From Ostrinia nubilalis (taxonomy: Eukaryota; Arthropoda; Insecta; Lepidoptera; Crambidae), in contig NC_087105.1 of NCBI RefSeq assembly GCF_963855985.1, positions 4,590,501 through 4,654,500 of the forward strand: 64,000 nt of DNA. The letters are read 5' to 3'. Positions 21,256 to 32,430 of this stretch are shown here, piece by piece (within the stretch, counting starts at the first letter, position 1; each line of letters begins with the position of its first letter). The translations under genes and the position numbers were made by a program. A model generated the notes under the pieces. The model was given only the letters and a program-made list of their open reading frames with translations, did no database searches and was not told the DNA's origin.

Positions 21256-22185
21256 TATGGTAATAAAGACCAAAACAATATTATAATAGTGTATACAATT
21301 GAAGCACGTCAGCTTCTTATAGCAACTCGTAAAATTTTACGCCGGTGCTCTAACGATATGACAGTACCTTTAAGATAAGCAGGTCATTTAAAAACCAAAA
21401 CCCAAATAGGATTGTTCGTATCAATTTTTATTTGTTTCTATTGGCATCGTTAAAGTTTCGTAGGTATTCCCTATACGTAAGGCGTCCTTAAAGGTAACCA
21501 AACGACAGGAATACATTTTGATACTGCTACGGGCTTCTAGGTCCAGTTTTATAATCAGTAGTTAAAATAACCGATTTTATTGTCTGTTATCAATAAAATG
21601 TTAACGAAAACCTAGTAAAAATTTTTATGAAAGTCAGGCTAACCATTGTTAGAAAAACGCATTTTGCTGATAATCAAGCACTTTGTCATTTAATTTGATA
21701 TTTTGACAGTTGTTTTTTTTTAACTACGGATCAAGAAACTTGGCCTAAGAGCCAGTTTCAGATCCGTAGTCGAGTGGTTAAATAAGAAGTTAAATTAGTT
21801 ACAAATAAAAAAATCTGGCTCATAATAATAAGTTGTTTTTAGCCTGTTGTTTTCTCTAGCGTCAGCTGATTTCAAGTAAAAGTAATTAAAAGTTTTGATT
21901 ACAATAATGACACCCTAAAACTTAATCTTATTAAGACCCTATTTCGTTAATTACGCCGTATTTAATCTTCAATCTCGGTAATTGTACTAATTAATAATTA
22001 ATCCAAGGTTAACACAAAAGGTTGTTTACGAATTAACTAACAGTAATTAGACGTAATTTCATCATGTTTATCGTTGTATGGTTTACTTTACACTGTTATT
22101 GGGGTATAATTAACCATTGTAATATTCAAGAATTAGTAAGGTTTCTAAGCTAAATCGGCTGATTGTGTTCCAAAACCAACTTGAA
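21256..22185. other. Unrecognised stretch containing a 47 bp hairpin
   Basis: Nothing recognised except the hairpin at 21724-21770 (listed separately). Confidence 0.4.
21724..21770. repeat. Small hairpin (ACTACGGATC / GATCCGTAGT)
   Basis: Ten-bp perfect outer arms and an inner pair AGAAACTTGGC / GCCAGTTTC enclose a 5-nt loop region. Could be a footprint of a MITE; too short to call a microRNA. Confidence 0.5.
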
Positions 22186-22445
22186 CGACAGAGTCCGCAA
22201 AATTGCTAAAATCATGTGACAGTAGATGGGGCACATAGCCTTTGGGGCAAAAAAGTTCTCGAGTGGCGACCACCGGCCAGAAAATATAGTATGGGCATTG
22301 GGCAGGACCCCCACTAGATGGACCGACGACCTGGTGAAGGTCGCGGGAAGAACCTGGATGCGGGCAGCGCAGGACCGGTCGTTATGGAAATCCTTGGGGG
22401 AGGCCTTTGTCCAGCAGTGGAAGTCATTTAGCTGAAACGAACGAA
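22186..22445 (+). mobile_element. Decayed RTE-type LINE 3' end
   Basis: Carries ACCCCCACTAGATGGACCGA, TGGTGAAGGTCGCGGGAAGA, the MRAAQDRSLWKSLGEAFVQQW coding end (in frame in 22226-22435) and a short ACGAACGA tail. A deletion and changes near 22250-22300 break the frame relative to 19916-20252. Confidence 0.85.
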
Positions 22446-22639
22446 TTGTGTTTCAGCAAGATGTACCTACTCTACTATCAGATGTAATTTCATTTCATTC
22501 CATTGTATTGAGTGACAGCAGAGATCATAAAATTGGTATCAAACTTTAAAATATACCATAGAAGTCTGTCATGGCTTAATCGATCCATTAACTTGACCAT
22601 GTCATCCGATTCTTCATCTTCAATATACTTACTTAATCC

Positions 22640-22678
22640 ATTTTAATAAACGGAATTCCTAATTCCGTTTATTAAAAT
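22640..22678. repeat. Perfect 18 bp inverted repeat, 3 nt spacer
   Basis: ATTTTAATAAACGGAATT (22640-22657) and AATTCCGTTTATTAAAAT (22661-22678) are exact complements around CCT. Single copy in the window. Confidence 0.9.
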
Positions 22679-22995
22679 TTTGTCTACAAAAAAAAGTTGG
22701 TATTTTTATTACGATCAACAAAATGTGTGGAAAATAACTGACAAGAAATCAAAGATTATCGGATATTTATTTTTCCATAAATCATCGACTTAACCCTTTC
22801 ACTAACTGGAATAGCTCATTCTTCGCGGTAACTGTAACAAATTGCCCTCTTCCGAAAGCACTGTAACATAAAACCGAAATATAAGGACTCTTGAATCGAG
22901 AGGCAGCGAGTGCCGGGGCAACCGTTGGGAGGGACCAGAGTGATAGGGAGTAGCGTATGCTAGTCGAATTAGGGCTTAAATACGGATTTGTTTTA

Positions 22996-23120
22996 CTAAG
23001 GCTGGGTTGCACCATCTTACTTGGATTTTAATAAACGTCAAAAATCTGTCAAACTCCATACAAAATACACCGGTTATCGTTATAGTTACGGTCAAAGTTA
23101 GGTGGTGCAACTCAGCCTAA
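22996..23120 (+). mobile_element. MITE family B, copy 3
   Basis: Complete: CTAAGGCTGGGTTGCACCAT at the left and GGTGGTGCAACTCAGCCTAA at the right; the middle has GTCAAACTCCATACAAAATA. Confidence 0.9.
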
Positions 23121-23134
23121 GATTACTTTCTTAA

Positions 23135-23350
23135 CCGCCTCTGTGGTATAGTGGTAAAGTTCGATTCCTAGTTTGGACAATTTTTCTGTTCGGTTTGGTT
23201 GGTGATCGGGCTTGTGTCTCCGTCACCAGGTATCGCCCTTCTGGCTGGAAGAGTCCCACATAATCCACTGACCGCCCCTAACGGCCAGTGGGTATGCGCA
23301 AAGCTTTTCTCGACGCAAAAAGGGCTTGTTTTAAATCCGCCTAGCTAGCA
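23135..23350 (+). mobile_element. tRNA-derived SINE with a deleted head
   Basis: An A box (TGTGGTATAGTGGT, 23142-23155) is joined almost directly to a B box (GTTCGATTCC, 23159-23168), so the anticodon region is deleted. The body has TTCTGTTCGGTTTGGTTGG, TCGGGCTTGTGTCTC and CACCAGGTATCGCC, a SINE body I associate with Lepidoptera. It follows MITE family B copy 3 after 14 bases. Confidence 0.7.
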
Positions 23351-24985
23351 CCTAGCTACCACCATCTTACCTAAGTCTGTCACCATAACAACAATGTTAA
23401 CAGCATTGTTGTGTTCTGGCAGTTGAAGGTAAGCTAAATTATTAAATATGACAAGCAACACATCGCTTTACACTTTAATAATTCAAATTCAAATGTATAC
23501 AGATGTCTGCTACATGATTGTGTTGTATCGTGTCAATGCACTATTTTGAGGTCACAGTTTTTTCAACCCTATTCCGTAAATATGTTCTGAAATAAAATAT
23601 AACCCTGTTTACCTTCTTTCAAAATGCAATCAAGAACAGAAAATGAAATTTGAAAACCCTACATCACGATAAGGACCCAACACTGTACCTTAGGGTGCCC
23701 CTTTGTATCACGAGATCTCCGGCCATTACCAGCAAACAACAAGGTAAATCAATTTGATGGGGTATAAAGTGTTTTGGGCACGGTCTTGTAACAGATTGCA
23801 ATATTTTAGAGGGACGACTCGTGTTTACATGGTTTGAATATTTTTGTAAGTTCTTGAGGAGTATGTTTTGGGGTAAAAATATCAATCGCGGTTATTTTTA
23901 TCCCCTGATGGAAAAAGAGAGTTATTTGTGTTCTCTATATTATTATGTTTATGTGTACGAGTAAGAAAAATAGATAGGTGTAAGCTTAACCGTATGGGAG
24001 GACCGCATATTAATAGACTATTACTAGGAAACTACACTTTAGTTTCTACAAGATCAAACGCATGAGCTAAGTTCTGGATCCCGCAACGCGACTGGAATAT
24101 AATATATTACTATTCAAAGGGCCAAGTCAATAATATTATTTCTTTTTACTTTTATAGGAGTTTTTGGTAAGGAAGAAAGTGTAATATCGTGACATCTAGC
24201 ACTTGGCTCCGTCCCGATGAACCTACTAAAGCCGTAGTAGCATGTTCTTCTAATGGCAACCAAATCTCTGAGGAGGAATGTTACTTTTACAGGCACACTC
24301 CTTGCACAATGTTTATCATCCGCACCTAATAAAGTCTCACTATTAACTCCTTCTGCACTCACCGCAGAGCGTGCTAATGTATGCGCGGCCGTGCCTTATA
24401 TGGCCACTGTCCGGCAACCGCAACCAATTTGCCGATATTTGACTAGAACCGGTTAATAGTGGCCCTATTTGAATAATTTCCATTAGCAAACGATTTAGAA
24501 CCGGTGCGTCGGATCGCGCAGTGTTTGCGTAGGACCGGGGAGGGTTATGAAAATTTTCATGAGATCCTACCCACATTTAGTAAGTGATTATCACCGACCG
24601 CTGCAGCCGTTGTTTTGATGGGATTCAATTTTAGTTAGAGCAGGTACTTAGAAATACAATTCAAAGGCCCTACCTACTTACTAAAATTCGGCGTTTTCTT
24701 AATTTTATTAGATAAAGTAAATGACTAACCTAACTGTGACTGAGAAATCTTCGCGGAAAAAACTGCGGCAAGTCGATGTCAAAATGTAGAAAATGTTCAT
24801 TTGAAATCTAGTTCAAGAAAACTACATTTACTACAATGTAAGCTTTTATACTCGCTCGTACATCATGTGGATAAAGTGTGCCATATTTGTCACAAATAAA
24901 AATGTATGATAATAAATCTACCATGTCTAAACAGCTACAGGATTTTTAATAAACAAATGCTTAAAATGTATCCCTATTCTCTGCA
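23351..24985. other. Non-repeat stretch, unrecognised
   Basis: Mostly unique. 24180-24600 is less AT-rich than its surroundings and contains overlapping open frames on both strands (24114-24362, 24253-24456, 24343-24576), which suggests composition rather than coding. A small hairpin AACAACAATG / CATTGTTGT lies at 23391-23416. No exon is supported. Confidence 0.4.
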
Positions 24986-25127
24986 CTAAGGCTGGGTTGC
25001 ACCATATTACTTTAACTTTGACAAACCTCAAAAATCTCTCAGACTCCATACAAAAAACACCGTTATAGTTATTATTATAACCATCGTTATAGTTACTGTT
25101 AAAGTTAAATGGTGCAACTTAGCCTTA
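24986..25127 (+). mobile_element. MITE family B, copy 4 (internal expansion)
   Basis: CTAAGGCTGGGTTGCACCAT to ATGGTGCAACTTAGCCTTAA. The middle has a local duplication of CGTTATAGTTA (around 25062-25098), making it ~17 bp longer than its siblings. Confidence 0.88.
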
Positions 25128-26290
25128 AAAATCTTCATGTCTTATCAGGTTCATTCTTAAATAAACAAGTGCTCAAAAAGTAGCCCTTTTCCTTCACTTA
25201 GTTTCACTCAACTACAAAATGTAAGGTTTCTTTTCACTCAACTTCCAGCAGTGTAACGCTCGGTTTACTGCCAATGAGTTGTGTTGTGGTAATAGAAGGG
25301 GTAATTAACCTAGGTTATATTGCTGCGCTATTTACCTACTACGGTGCTTGCGATCACAAGTTTTATAATTTAGTGCTGTATTTCAGAGTTACAAGGTTCA
25401 ATACTTTTCTCATTATTCAGTGGTTTTGATGTCGATCGGGAAAAAACAAGAGACAGTGAATTGGTTGATCTAATTACTACGACTCTGGGTCACAAACAGA
25501 GGACACCAAACGTATATCTAATTAGCCTTTTGTTAAGTAAAAATTATTCGCTGAAAACAATAGTTAAAAGTATTCAGGCCTCTACACACAGCCCGCTGAC
25601 AGCACGGCGGCTTGGTGTCGATGGCTTTATTTCAAAAGAAAGATGTCGACGACTTGTCCTTTCTATGAATTTTGACAATAAGTCAAAAGACGACGACACA
25701 TGTCGACGTTCCGCATTTGGTTTAATTACCCCTGAGTTAGACCACTGTCAAAACATATTTTATTTTCATTTCATTTTTTATTTTTTTACTTTTCCTAACA
25801 TACACTTTTCTTAGAATTAATTTTGTCAAATTCACAAGTTTTGTTTTCGAAATATTGTCTTCTAACAACAAAGTGAAAATTTGAACAATTTTGAAAGAAA
25901 ATACTTGTTGCAATTCAAGCGTTATTCAAGTTTCAATGAGTTTGAAACAAATAATTTTGTTGTTGCTGAACAAACTTGGGGCAACACTCAAATTGCATAT
26001 TCTGAATTAAATATTGAGTTATTTTTATATTTCTGGTGTTTTATTTAAGGAAAGTGAATGAAAATAGATATCAACATTGGAAAAATAAATAAATCTAATA
26101 ATAATAATAATGTGAAAATGTTAATTACATAACTACTGTAAAAAGTACCTGATCAGTTTGTTATTATAAACATTAATTAATCAGTTGCAATAAGTGCGAC
26201 TGCAACAAAAAAGTCAAGTCAAAAATAAAATTAAATGTCTGTTATTCAGTTTTCAAAAGGCATACAGATAGTTTGTATGGATCTGTATTT
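25128..26290. other. Unrecognised stretch
   Basis: Contains an open frame at 25461-25814 (+, 117 codons) that starts plausibly but ends in a low-complexity F/Y/I tail and shows no known domain. Short matching ends AGGGGTAATTAA (25299) and TTAATTACCCCT (25721) bracket 430 bp and may be chance. Confidence 0.35.
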
Positions 26291-26571
26291 TGGAAGTTTC
26301 GTTGCGCATAGGGTTTCTGCTCGAGCTTTCTCGAACTCGAGAAAACTCGAGAAAGGACAGTGCCAATCCATGTATGGAAGTTGGACCAAGTGCTGCCCAG
26401 AATGAAACTATAGTGCATTTTGTTCCTCAGGCCAACAATAATTTGTAAACCGGAGCGCACTGAAATCTATCCCTGGAGTTAAGAGAAAAAAAGAGTTTTG
26501 TTTTGAATTATTTACATACAAAATATCATCGATGTATACCTACTACGCATAAGATTTCGCGATTTTGGCAT

Positions 26572-26947
26572 TAAATAACACTCGCTATGTTGAACTTAAC
26601 CATACTGCATCCGTACACCTTACTTTAGTACGACTTCGACATTATTTATAAGCGATCAAGTGCAGTTTCAGTAGTTTAGTTAGTTGACCGAAATTAATTA
26701 TTTCCAAAATGGAGCAAGAAGTTTTAGCTTACAATAACTTCAATAATCGATTGTAATACACCAATAAATTGATTTTTCGCAAGGATAGAGAACTAAAACT
26801 TCTTGCTTCATTTTGGAAATAATGAGTTTTGTCAACTAACCAAACTATTGCAACAGCGTTAGATCGCTTCTAAAGAATGTCTAAGTCGCACTAAAGTAAG
26901 GTGTACGGATGCAGTATGGTTAAGTTTAACATAGCGAGTGTTATTTA
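26572..26947. mobile_element. MITE family F, palindromic, 376 bp
   Basis: Ends TAAATAACACTCGCTATGTT and its mirror. Arms of roughly 180 bp (CATACTGCATCCGTACACCT, TTTAGT.CGACTT.GACATT, TTTCCAAAATG.AGCAAGAAG) enclose a short centre. It interrupts the left arm of the large inverted repeat and is absent from the mirrored position in the right arm (29097). Confidence 0.85.
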
Positions 26948-26981
26948 GGGTTAGTCCCAACGGCCCCGGTGGATCTGCCCC

Positions 26982-27187
26982 GTCAACGGGGTGGATGGGA
27001 AAAAGTGTTTCAACGTCCCCGGTAGTCATAGTCTTAGCGTTCAACGGGGTGGTTGGAACACATCAAGTGTCAACCACCCCGGTATATCGTTTAACGGGGC
27101 GGATGGATCAAATCAAGTTTCAACCACCCCGGTATTTCACTAATCGTGGCGGATGACACAGATCTAAAAGGTTCCACCTCGGTATTG
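26982..27187. repeat. Four tandem ~50 bp GGGG/CCCC-rich units (left arm)
   Basis: Units start at 26982, 27039, 27089 and 27140 (57, 50, 51 and 48 bp). Each has (A)ACGGGG(T/C)GG.TGG near its start and CAAC..CCCCGGTA near its end; the fourth is the most diverged. The same array, inverted, is in the right arm at about 28857-29063. Confidence 0.75.
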
Positions 27188-27478
27188 CATACCGAAAATA
27201 AAACCTGTTAATAAAATAAAAAATAATAATATGTAAATAATAATCAGTTTTATTTAACAGTCATTGTTTTAAAAATCTTCAGCATAAAAAAGTAAGTTTA
27301 ATTGTCACAAAATATTATGGTCATAAACTTAAAGATTACTTTTAGAATCACAGATGCGCAATTGCATTAATCAGTCAATATTAATAACACTCTAATAGTC
27401 TAATGTGATAAAAAGTAACTCTAAAACTCCTCACTAACAAATAGTAACAAGGAAATCTAAAATTGTTACAAAATACAG

Positions 27479-28334
27479 TGTGAGTCACGTTAAAGTGTAC
27501 ATATGAAAATAGATAAAACTAGACCTATTTTTATCGTCAAAAAAGAGGTCAAAAAATTTTTGAGAATTTTTTGTTTAGTTTCTTATAGAATTTTTTTTCT
27601 TCCAATTACTTATTGTAAAGAAAACGTAATAACTTTTAAACTAAGCGGTATATCCTGATAAAATAAAAACAGTAATAATGCTAAATAACAGGCGATACTA
27701 AAAAAATACTTCAAATACACAAAAAAGGCCAACAAATAATAAAAAATGATACTTTTTGAAAAAAATCTGCTTTTAAATTCGTGTCTTTTTGGTTATTTGA
27801 TAAATTTCTCCAAAAAATGCCTCTATAACCGGTGGTTTTTATTACTTTGTATTATTCTCTATCGTATTACCTTTGTAAAACCAAAAATCGCATGTCTATA
27901 TCCCTATCACAACATTTGCTATGATCGTGACCCGTTTTTTTTACAGACTACCTACTATTAAAAAAATGATTTTGAGGCAAATGAGGCAGTACAGCACACT
28001 TGACAAAATCAAATTTTTAACGGTTGGTGGTACATAGCTGCCCAGAGCCCTGACGATGGAAAAAGCAAGCTTTTCCGCAAATGCTCAGTCAGTGGTTACG
28101 AGACGAGTTTATTCCAATCTGGTGCGTATTTGGAGAGAGACACCGGACTACTAATATGCTTGAGGCATGGCATGGCACAAAAAGCTTAATAAAACAATTA
28201 AAAAAAAGCAACCGAATATCATAGAGTTGTTAAACACACTGCTCAGCGACGCCTCCTATTATGAAGTGATTTCAAAACAAGTCAAAAATCTGTCAGCATC
28301 TCAACAGTGTAAACGTTTACAGGAGTCTTATTAT
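27479..28334. other. Centre of the large inverted repeat, unrecognised
   Basis: AT-rich apart from 28020-28160 (ACATAGCTGCCCAGAGCCCT...). No coding or repeat match recognised. Confidence 0.4.
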
Positions 28335-28440
28335 TAATTTCGCATCTGTGATTCTAAAAGTAATCTTTAAGTTTATGACCATAATATTTTGTGACAGTTA
28401 AACTTACTTTTATTGTTAATCAACAACTGATTAATGTAAC

Positions 28441-28590
28441 TAAATAAATAAAATAAATAAATAAATATCCTTAGACATTTTACACTGCGCTTCTAGTCCC
28501 AAACTAAGCAAAGCTTGTACCATGGGTACTAGACAACGGATATAAACATACTTAAATACTTTTTTTTGTAAATACATAAATACGTAGGTA
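28441..28590 (-). mobile_element. Retroposon 3'-tail fragment in the right arm
   Basis: An (AAAT)n run is followed by CTAGACAACGGATATAAACA, TACTTAAATAC.TTTTTTTGTA and AATACATA; the same block recurs at 42765-42840. It sits between two partial copies of the inner arm and was probably inserted there. Orientation inferred from the tail. Confidence 0.5.
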
Positions 28591-29359
28591 TCTATGATTC
28601 TTAAATAATAATATTTTGTAACAATTTTAGAGTTACTTTTTATCACATTAGACTATTAGTGTGTTATAAATATTGACTGATTAATGCAATTGCGCATCTG
28701 TGATTCTAAACGTAATCTATAGGTTTATGACCATAATATTTTGTGACAATTAAACTTACTTTTATGCTGAAGATTTTTTAAACAGTGTTAAATAAAACTG
28801 ATTATTATTACATATTATTATTTTTTATTTTATTAACAGGTTTTATTTTCGGTATGCAATACCGAGGTGGAACCTTTTAGATCTGTGTCATCCGCCACGA
28901 TTAGTGAAATACCGGGGTGGTTGAAACTTGATTTGATCCATCCGCCCCGTTAAACGATATACCGGGGTGGTTGACACTTGATGTGTTCCAACCACCCCGT
29001 TGAACGCTAAGACTATGACTACCGGGGACGTTGAAACACTTTTTCCCATCCACCCCGTTGACGGGGCAGATCCACCGGGGCCGTTGGGACTAACCCGTTA
29101 TTTAATGCCAAAATCACGAAATCTTATGCGTAGTACGTATATATAGATGATATTTTGTATGTAAATAATTCAAAACAAAACTCTTTTTTTCTCTTAACTC
29201 CAGGGATAGATTTCAGTGCGCTTCGGTTTACACATTAGTATTGGCCTGAGGAACAAAATGCACTATGGGTTGATTCTGGGCAGCACTTGGTCCAGACCCT
29301 GGCACTATCCTTTGGCTTCATTCGAGACGAGAAAAAAATTACCGGAGCTCGAGAATTCT

Positions 29360-30020
29360 CGAGTTTCGATTTTGAAGCTTTAATATTCTTGAAAGCCTAT
29401 TTTCTTAGACAAAAGTAAGTTTTTAATTATTTAATAGGTCAACGTTGCTTTTAGACTGGCCTAGTCTTTCCTTTTTTAACTGATTTGATGTAAGAAGAAG
29501 TAATGATCTCAATCGAAACTAAGTAAAAATGTTCACCAATGAGTATGCTATATTTATTATGTATGTTTAATCTGACTGATTTAAAGACTGAAAAAAATAT
29601 GTTAGCTAGACAGTCACCTTACCTAACAGACGTTAGGTTAGGTACTCGTGCCTCCTCGTAAAGTTTATTCAAGTCGTTATGTGTAAGAAATTTAAAAATT
29701 TATTAAAAGTTTTTTTGTTCATAAAAAAAACTATTTATCGTAATTTTGCTATTTGGACTTGTGTTTTTTGGAAAACAAGTGATTCAATTGTAGCTCCAGA
29801 TTTTTATTGTTATTTATACTTAAAGAACACACGACTTTATGACTTTTGCTATGATTATTAGTTAAAATTAATTATGAAAGAAGATTTTAGTTTTTGTTTA
29901 TTTCCTTACCAAAATAAGTGGTACTAAATTCTAATATTAATTGGTGTGCATAAAAGTAGGTATATTAGTTTAAAAAAACCTGTGTTTTTATTAAATTTCA
30001 ACCGATTTCAGCAGTTTTCA
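29360..30020. other. Unrecognised AT-rich block within the right arm
   Basis: It has no counterpart in the left arm, so it is either an insertion or a sequence deleted from the left. Flanked on both sides by CTCGAG-rich sequence. Confidence 0.45.
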
Positions 30021-30122
30021 TTAAAAAACTCGAGACCCGAGAAAACTCGAGACTTTGGCCTCGAGAATTCTCGAAACTCGAGAAAAAAAATTGGTCGAGA
30101 AATCAGAAACCCTAGTTGCGCA

Positions 30123-30729
30123 TTTCCTTAGTAGGTAAATCCTGATGCCTACGCCAAAACATAAACTAAACTAAGATTCTCAATTTTCTCAATTTGTTTA
30201 TCAATTTACCTGTGAGCCAATACGTATTCTATACGTATTCTACAATTCACACGGCTTAGGCTCAATTACATTATTAAACAAATTAATTTAGCCACATCAA
30301 AGATCCGAAGTAACTAGGTACTTTAATATGAATAATGTGAAACGTGTTAATTTCGCCGGATTAGCCGACACGGGGCTATTACATCGGCCTTTGTTCAGCA
30401 TTTGCTTTTGATGAAACAGTGAATGAAAATAATATTTTCAAACTAAATTGGAATATAAATTTTGCAGACAATATTATCAGATGTAACGTGGCGTAAAATA
30501 ATCCGAGATTTTAACGACGTGGCGATGAATTCTATAAAAAGAGTAACACCGATAGAGGTGCGTTTTAATTAAGAAAAAAACCTATCAAAACCCATTTTCA
30601 AAACTATTTTAGATAGTATATTTACCTTAGAGGGGGAAGGTATTTAGTGTATGTTAAAAGTGAGGTTAAGTTGATGAATGACAGTATGTCATTATGCTCC
30701 CCGCCTTTTTTAACAAAATAAACTTGTTA
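30123..30729. other. Unrecognised stretch
   Basis: Nothing recognised. Confidence 0.4.
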
Positions 30730-30790
30730 CTAAGGCTGAGTTGCACCAACCTACTTTGACCGTAACTTTAGCAATAACCGGTGCTTTTTT
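30730..30790 (-). mobile_element. MITE family B, copy 5 (half element)
   Basis: CTAAGGCTGAGTTGCACCAA to AATAACCGGTGCTTTTTT; the other half is missing. Confidence 0.8.
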
Positions 30791-30897
30791 AATAACAATA
30801 ATAAGGGTCCCTAAAAAATTAATAAATGTTTCATGTCAATTTAGATATACCTAACTCACAGTTAATTGAAAGTGCAGCATGTAGGTACAGGGTGGCC

Positions 30898-31829
30898 CAG
30901 AAGAAAGTTCACTTTTGAAAATTCAACGAAACGAAAACTGTACATATTTTGTAGAACTTTAACTATTGCAATTTAAATGAAATTTAGTGCAATTTATTTT
31001 TAAATTTACTTTCTTTTACAAATTTTATCGTACATGTGATTCCAATGACGTTTACAACATTCGGTCAACATACATAAAAATTTTGGAAAACTTTCGTTAG
31101 AGTTAGGTACCTCGAAATGGATTCAGGATGAATGAATGCTGCAGAGTTTTTGGATTATGAGAGTATACTCTGCTCATAAGGTAACCCCACAAAAAGAAGT
31201 CTGCTGGAATGAGATTAGCGCTTTTTAGAGGCAGTGAGATTTCACCCCTGCTTAATTGGTTTGTTGCATTGAAAGGATGATTAATTTTTGAGAGCGCTAT
31301 ACTGGTAGGCTGAAAAGCTTCTTGATTTCAAAGCTGCAAGATTCGCAAGGCTATGACCGGAGCACTTGGTTTCATCAAGATGGGGCTACGTGTCACACTT
31401 CAAATGAGAGCATTTAGATGGTAAGAGACATCTTCCCACAAAAAAATATTTTCAGGCAGGGGTGACATCTCCTGGCCACCAGGAAGCCCTGATCTCACTC
31501 CAGAAAATTCTTTTTTGTGGTGTTACTTTAAGAATAGAGTATACTTTTATAATCCAACAACCATGCAGCAACTAAAGCTGAAGATTCGGCAAAAACTTGA
31601 TAATAGGTTTCAAGGTAATTCTAACGAACGCATTTCAAGATTTTGATGTATGTTGATCGAATGTTGTAAGCGTCAAGGAAGTCTCCTGGGCGAAGCAATT
31701 AAATAAAGTTAAATTTAAAAATAAATTCCATTAAATTTCCTTTAAATTGCAATAGTAAAAGTTCTTTAAAAATGTACAGTTTACGTTTCCTTGAATTTTC
31801 AAAAGTGAACTTTCTTCTGGGCCACCCTG
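30898..31829. mobile_element. Fold-back mariner element, 932 bp
   Basis: Termini CAGGGTGGCCCAGAAGAAAG are perfect for ~39 bp and flanked by TA (30896-30897; 31830-31831). The symmetry does not stop at the TIR: the left ~360 bp (to about 31255) are an inverted, diverged copy of the right ~370 bp (from about 31455), including transposase-coding sequence (left TGCTGCAGAGTTTTTGGATT against right AATCCAACAACCATGCAGCA). Only ~200 bp in the middle are single. Confidence 0.85.
31370..31647 (+). pseudogene. Mariner-family transposase C-terminal remnant
   Basis: Plus-strand reading gives TWFHQDGATCHTSNESI, then a stop, MVRDIFPQKNIFRQG, a one-base frameshift, and GDISWPPGSPDLTPENSFLW, CYFKNRVYFYNPTTMQQLKL, ending at a TGA near 31645. 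The first D (in QDGATCH) and second D (in SPDLTP) are about 36 residues apart, as in DD37D-like members of the Tc1/mariner group. The N-terminal DNA-binding half and first catalytic D are absent, having been replaced by the inverted copy. Confidence 0.8.
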
Positions 31830-31935
31830 TATAACAATGAAAGTAGTAACAATGAAAATTAATATTAATTCCACACTCGCAAAGCTCCAAAAGAAAGACG
31901 TCATCTCTTAGTTACAGTCTTACAGCTCATTAAGG

Positions 31936-32430
31936 AACTCCGTAACTCTTAGCGCGGTGTCGCGCGCACGCCCCGTAACGACCTCTCGCGGCCGAGTGGC
32001 GTTTACTTGATTTCGCGATGCAGTTTATTTAGCCACGGCAAATATGGAGTTAACAAAATAGTGTTTTTAGGGGGACTGAAGCTATGGGGCTCCTTGAGAG
32101 ATAGGGATCAACCGTCATTCACTAAGTGTGCCAGCTGAAATCTTAATTGTTGGCGACATGAAGGTAGAAGTTTACTATTGTCCCTTTAACTCCTTAGTGC
32201 AGCCGTGTCGCGCGCACATCCCTTAACGAACTCTCACGGCTGAGTGGCGCTTACTTGATATCGCTTCTATTCATGATGCGGTTTATGTGGCTACAATAAC
32301 TATATGGCGTCAGGAATTAAAAAAACAATGGTTTTTTGAGAATTCATTTTTCATCACGTACTTATGCAGCAGGCAGGGGGGCTAAAACCAACCGTCATCC
32401 GTTAAATTGAATCTAATAAAAATAATTAAT
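31936..32430. repeat. Diverged tandem duplication, ~250 bp unit
   Basis: Unit 1 (31936-32187) and unit 2 (32188-32430) share GTGTCGCGCGCAC, CTCTC.CGGC.GAGTGGCG, TTACTTGAT.TCG, GATGC.GTTTAT.T.GC and CAACCGTCAT.C in the same order. CpG-rich against an AT-rich background. No coding potential seen. Confidence 0.75.

Larger units (their letters stand above)
26300..30122. repeat. Large interrupted inverted repeat (3.8 kb)
   Basis: Left arm 26300-27478 is mirrored by right arm 28600-30122. Outer pairs include AGAAACCCTA.....GCGCA, CTCGAG clusters, GGACCAAGTGCTGCCCAGAA and ATAAGATTTCGCGATTTTGG; inner pairs run from GGGTTAGTCCCAACGGCCCC (26948) to GTGATAAAAAGTAACTCTAA (~27410) against 28630-29097. 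The left arm is interrupted by a MITE (26572-26947); the right arm by ~660 bp near 29360-30020. A second partial copy of the inner arm is at 28335-28437. Centre about 0.85-1.1 kb. No transposase recognised; a foldback-type element or an inverted duplication are both possible. Confidence 0.8.

Noticed and set aside
24114..24576. Overlapping frames on both strands as exons
   Set aside because: Open in several frames at once, which reflects composition; no splice-site pair or domain.
25299..25732. 430 bp element with AGGGGTAATTAA ends
   Set aside because: Only ~12 bp of symmetry and no second copy or target duplication.
25461..25814. 117-codon open frame as a gene
   Set aside because: No known domain, a low-complexity F/Y/I tail, and no promoter or splice evidence.
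26938..27156. Open frame across the GGGG/CCCC array
   Set aside because: It is translated repeat sequence that starts inside a MITE end.
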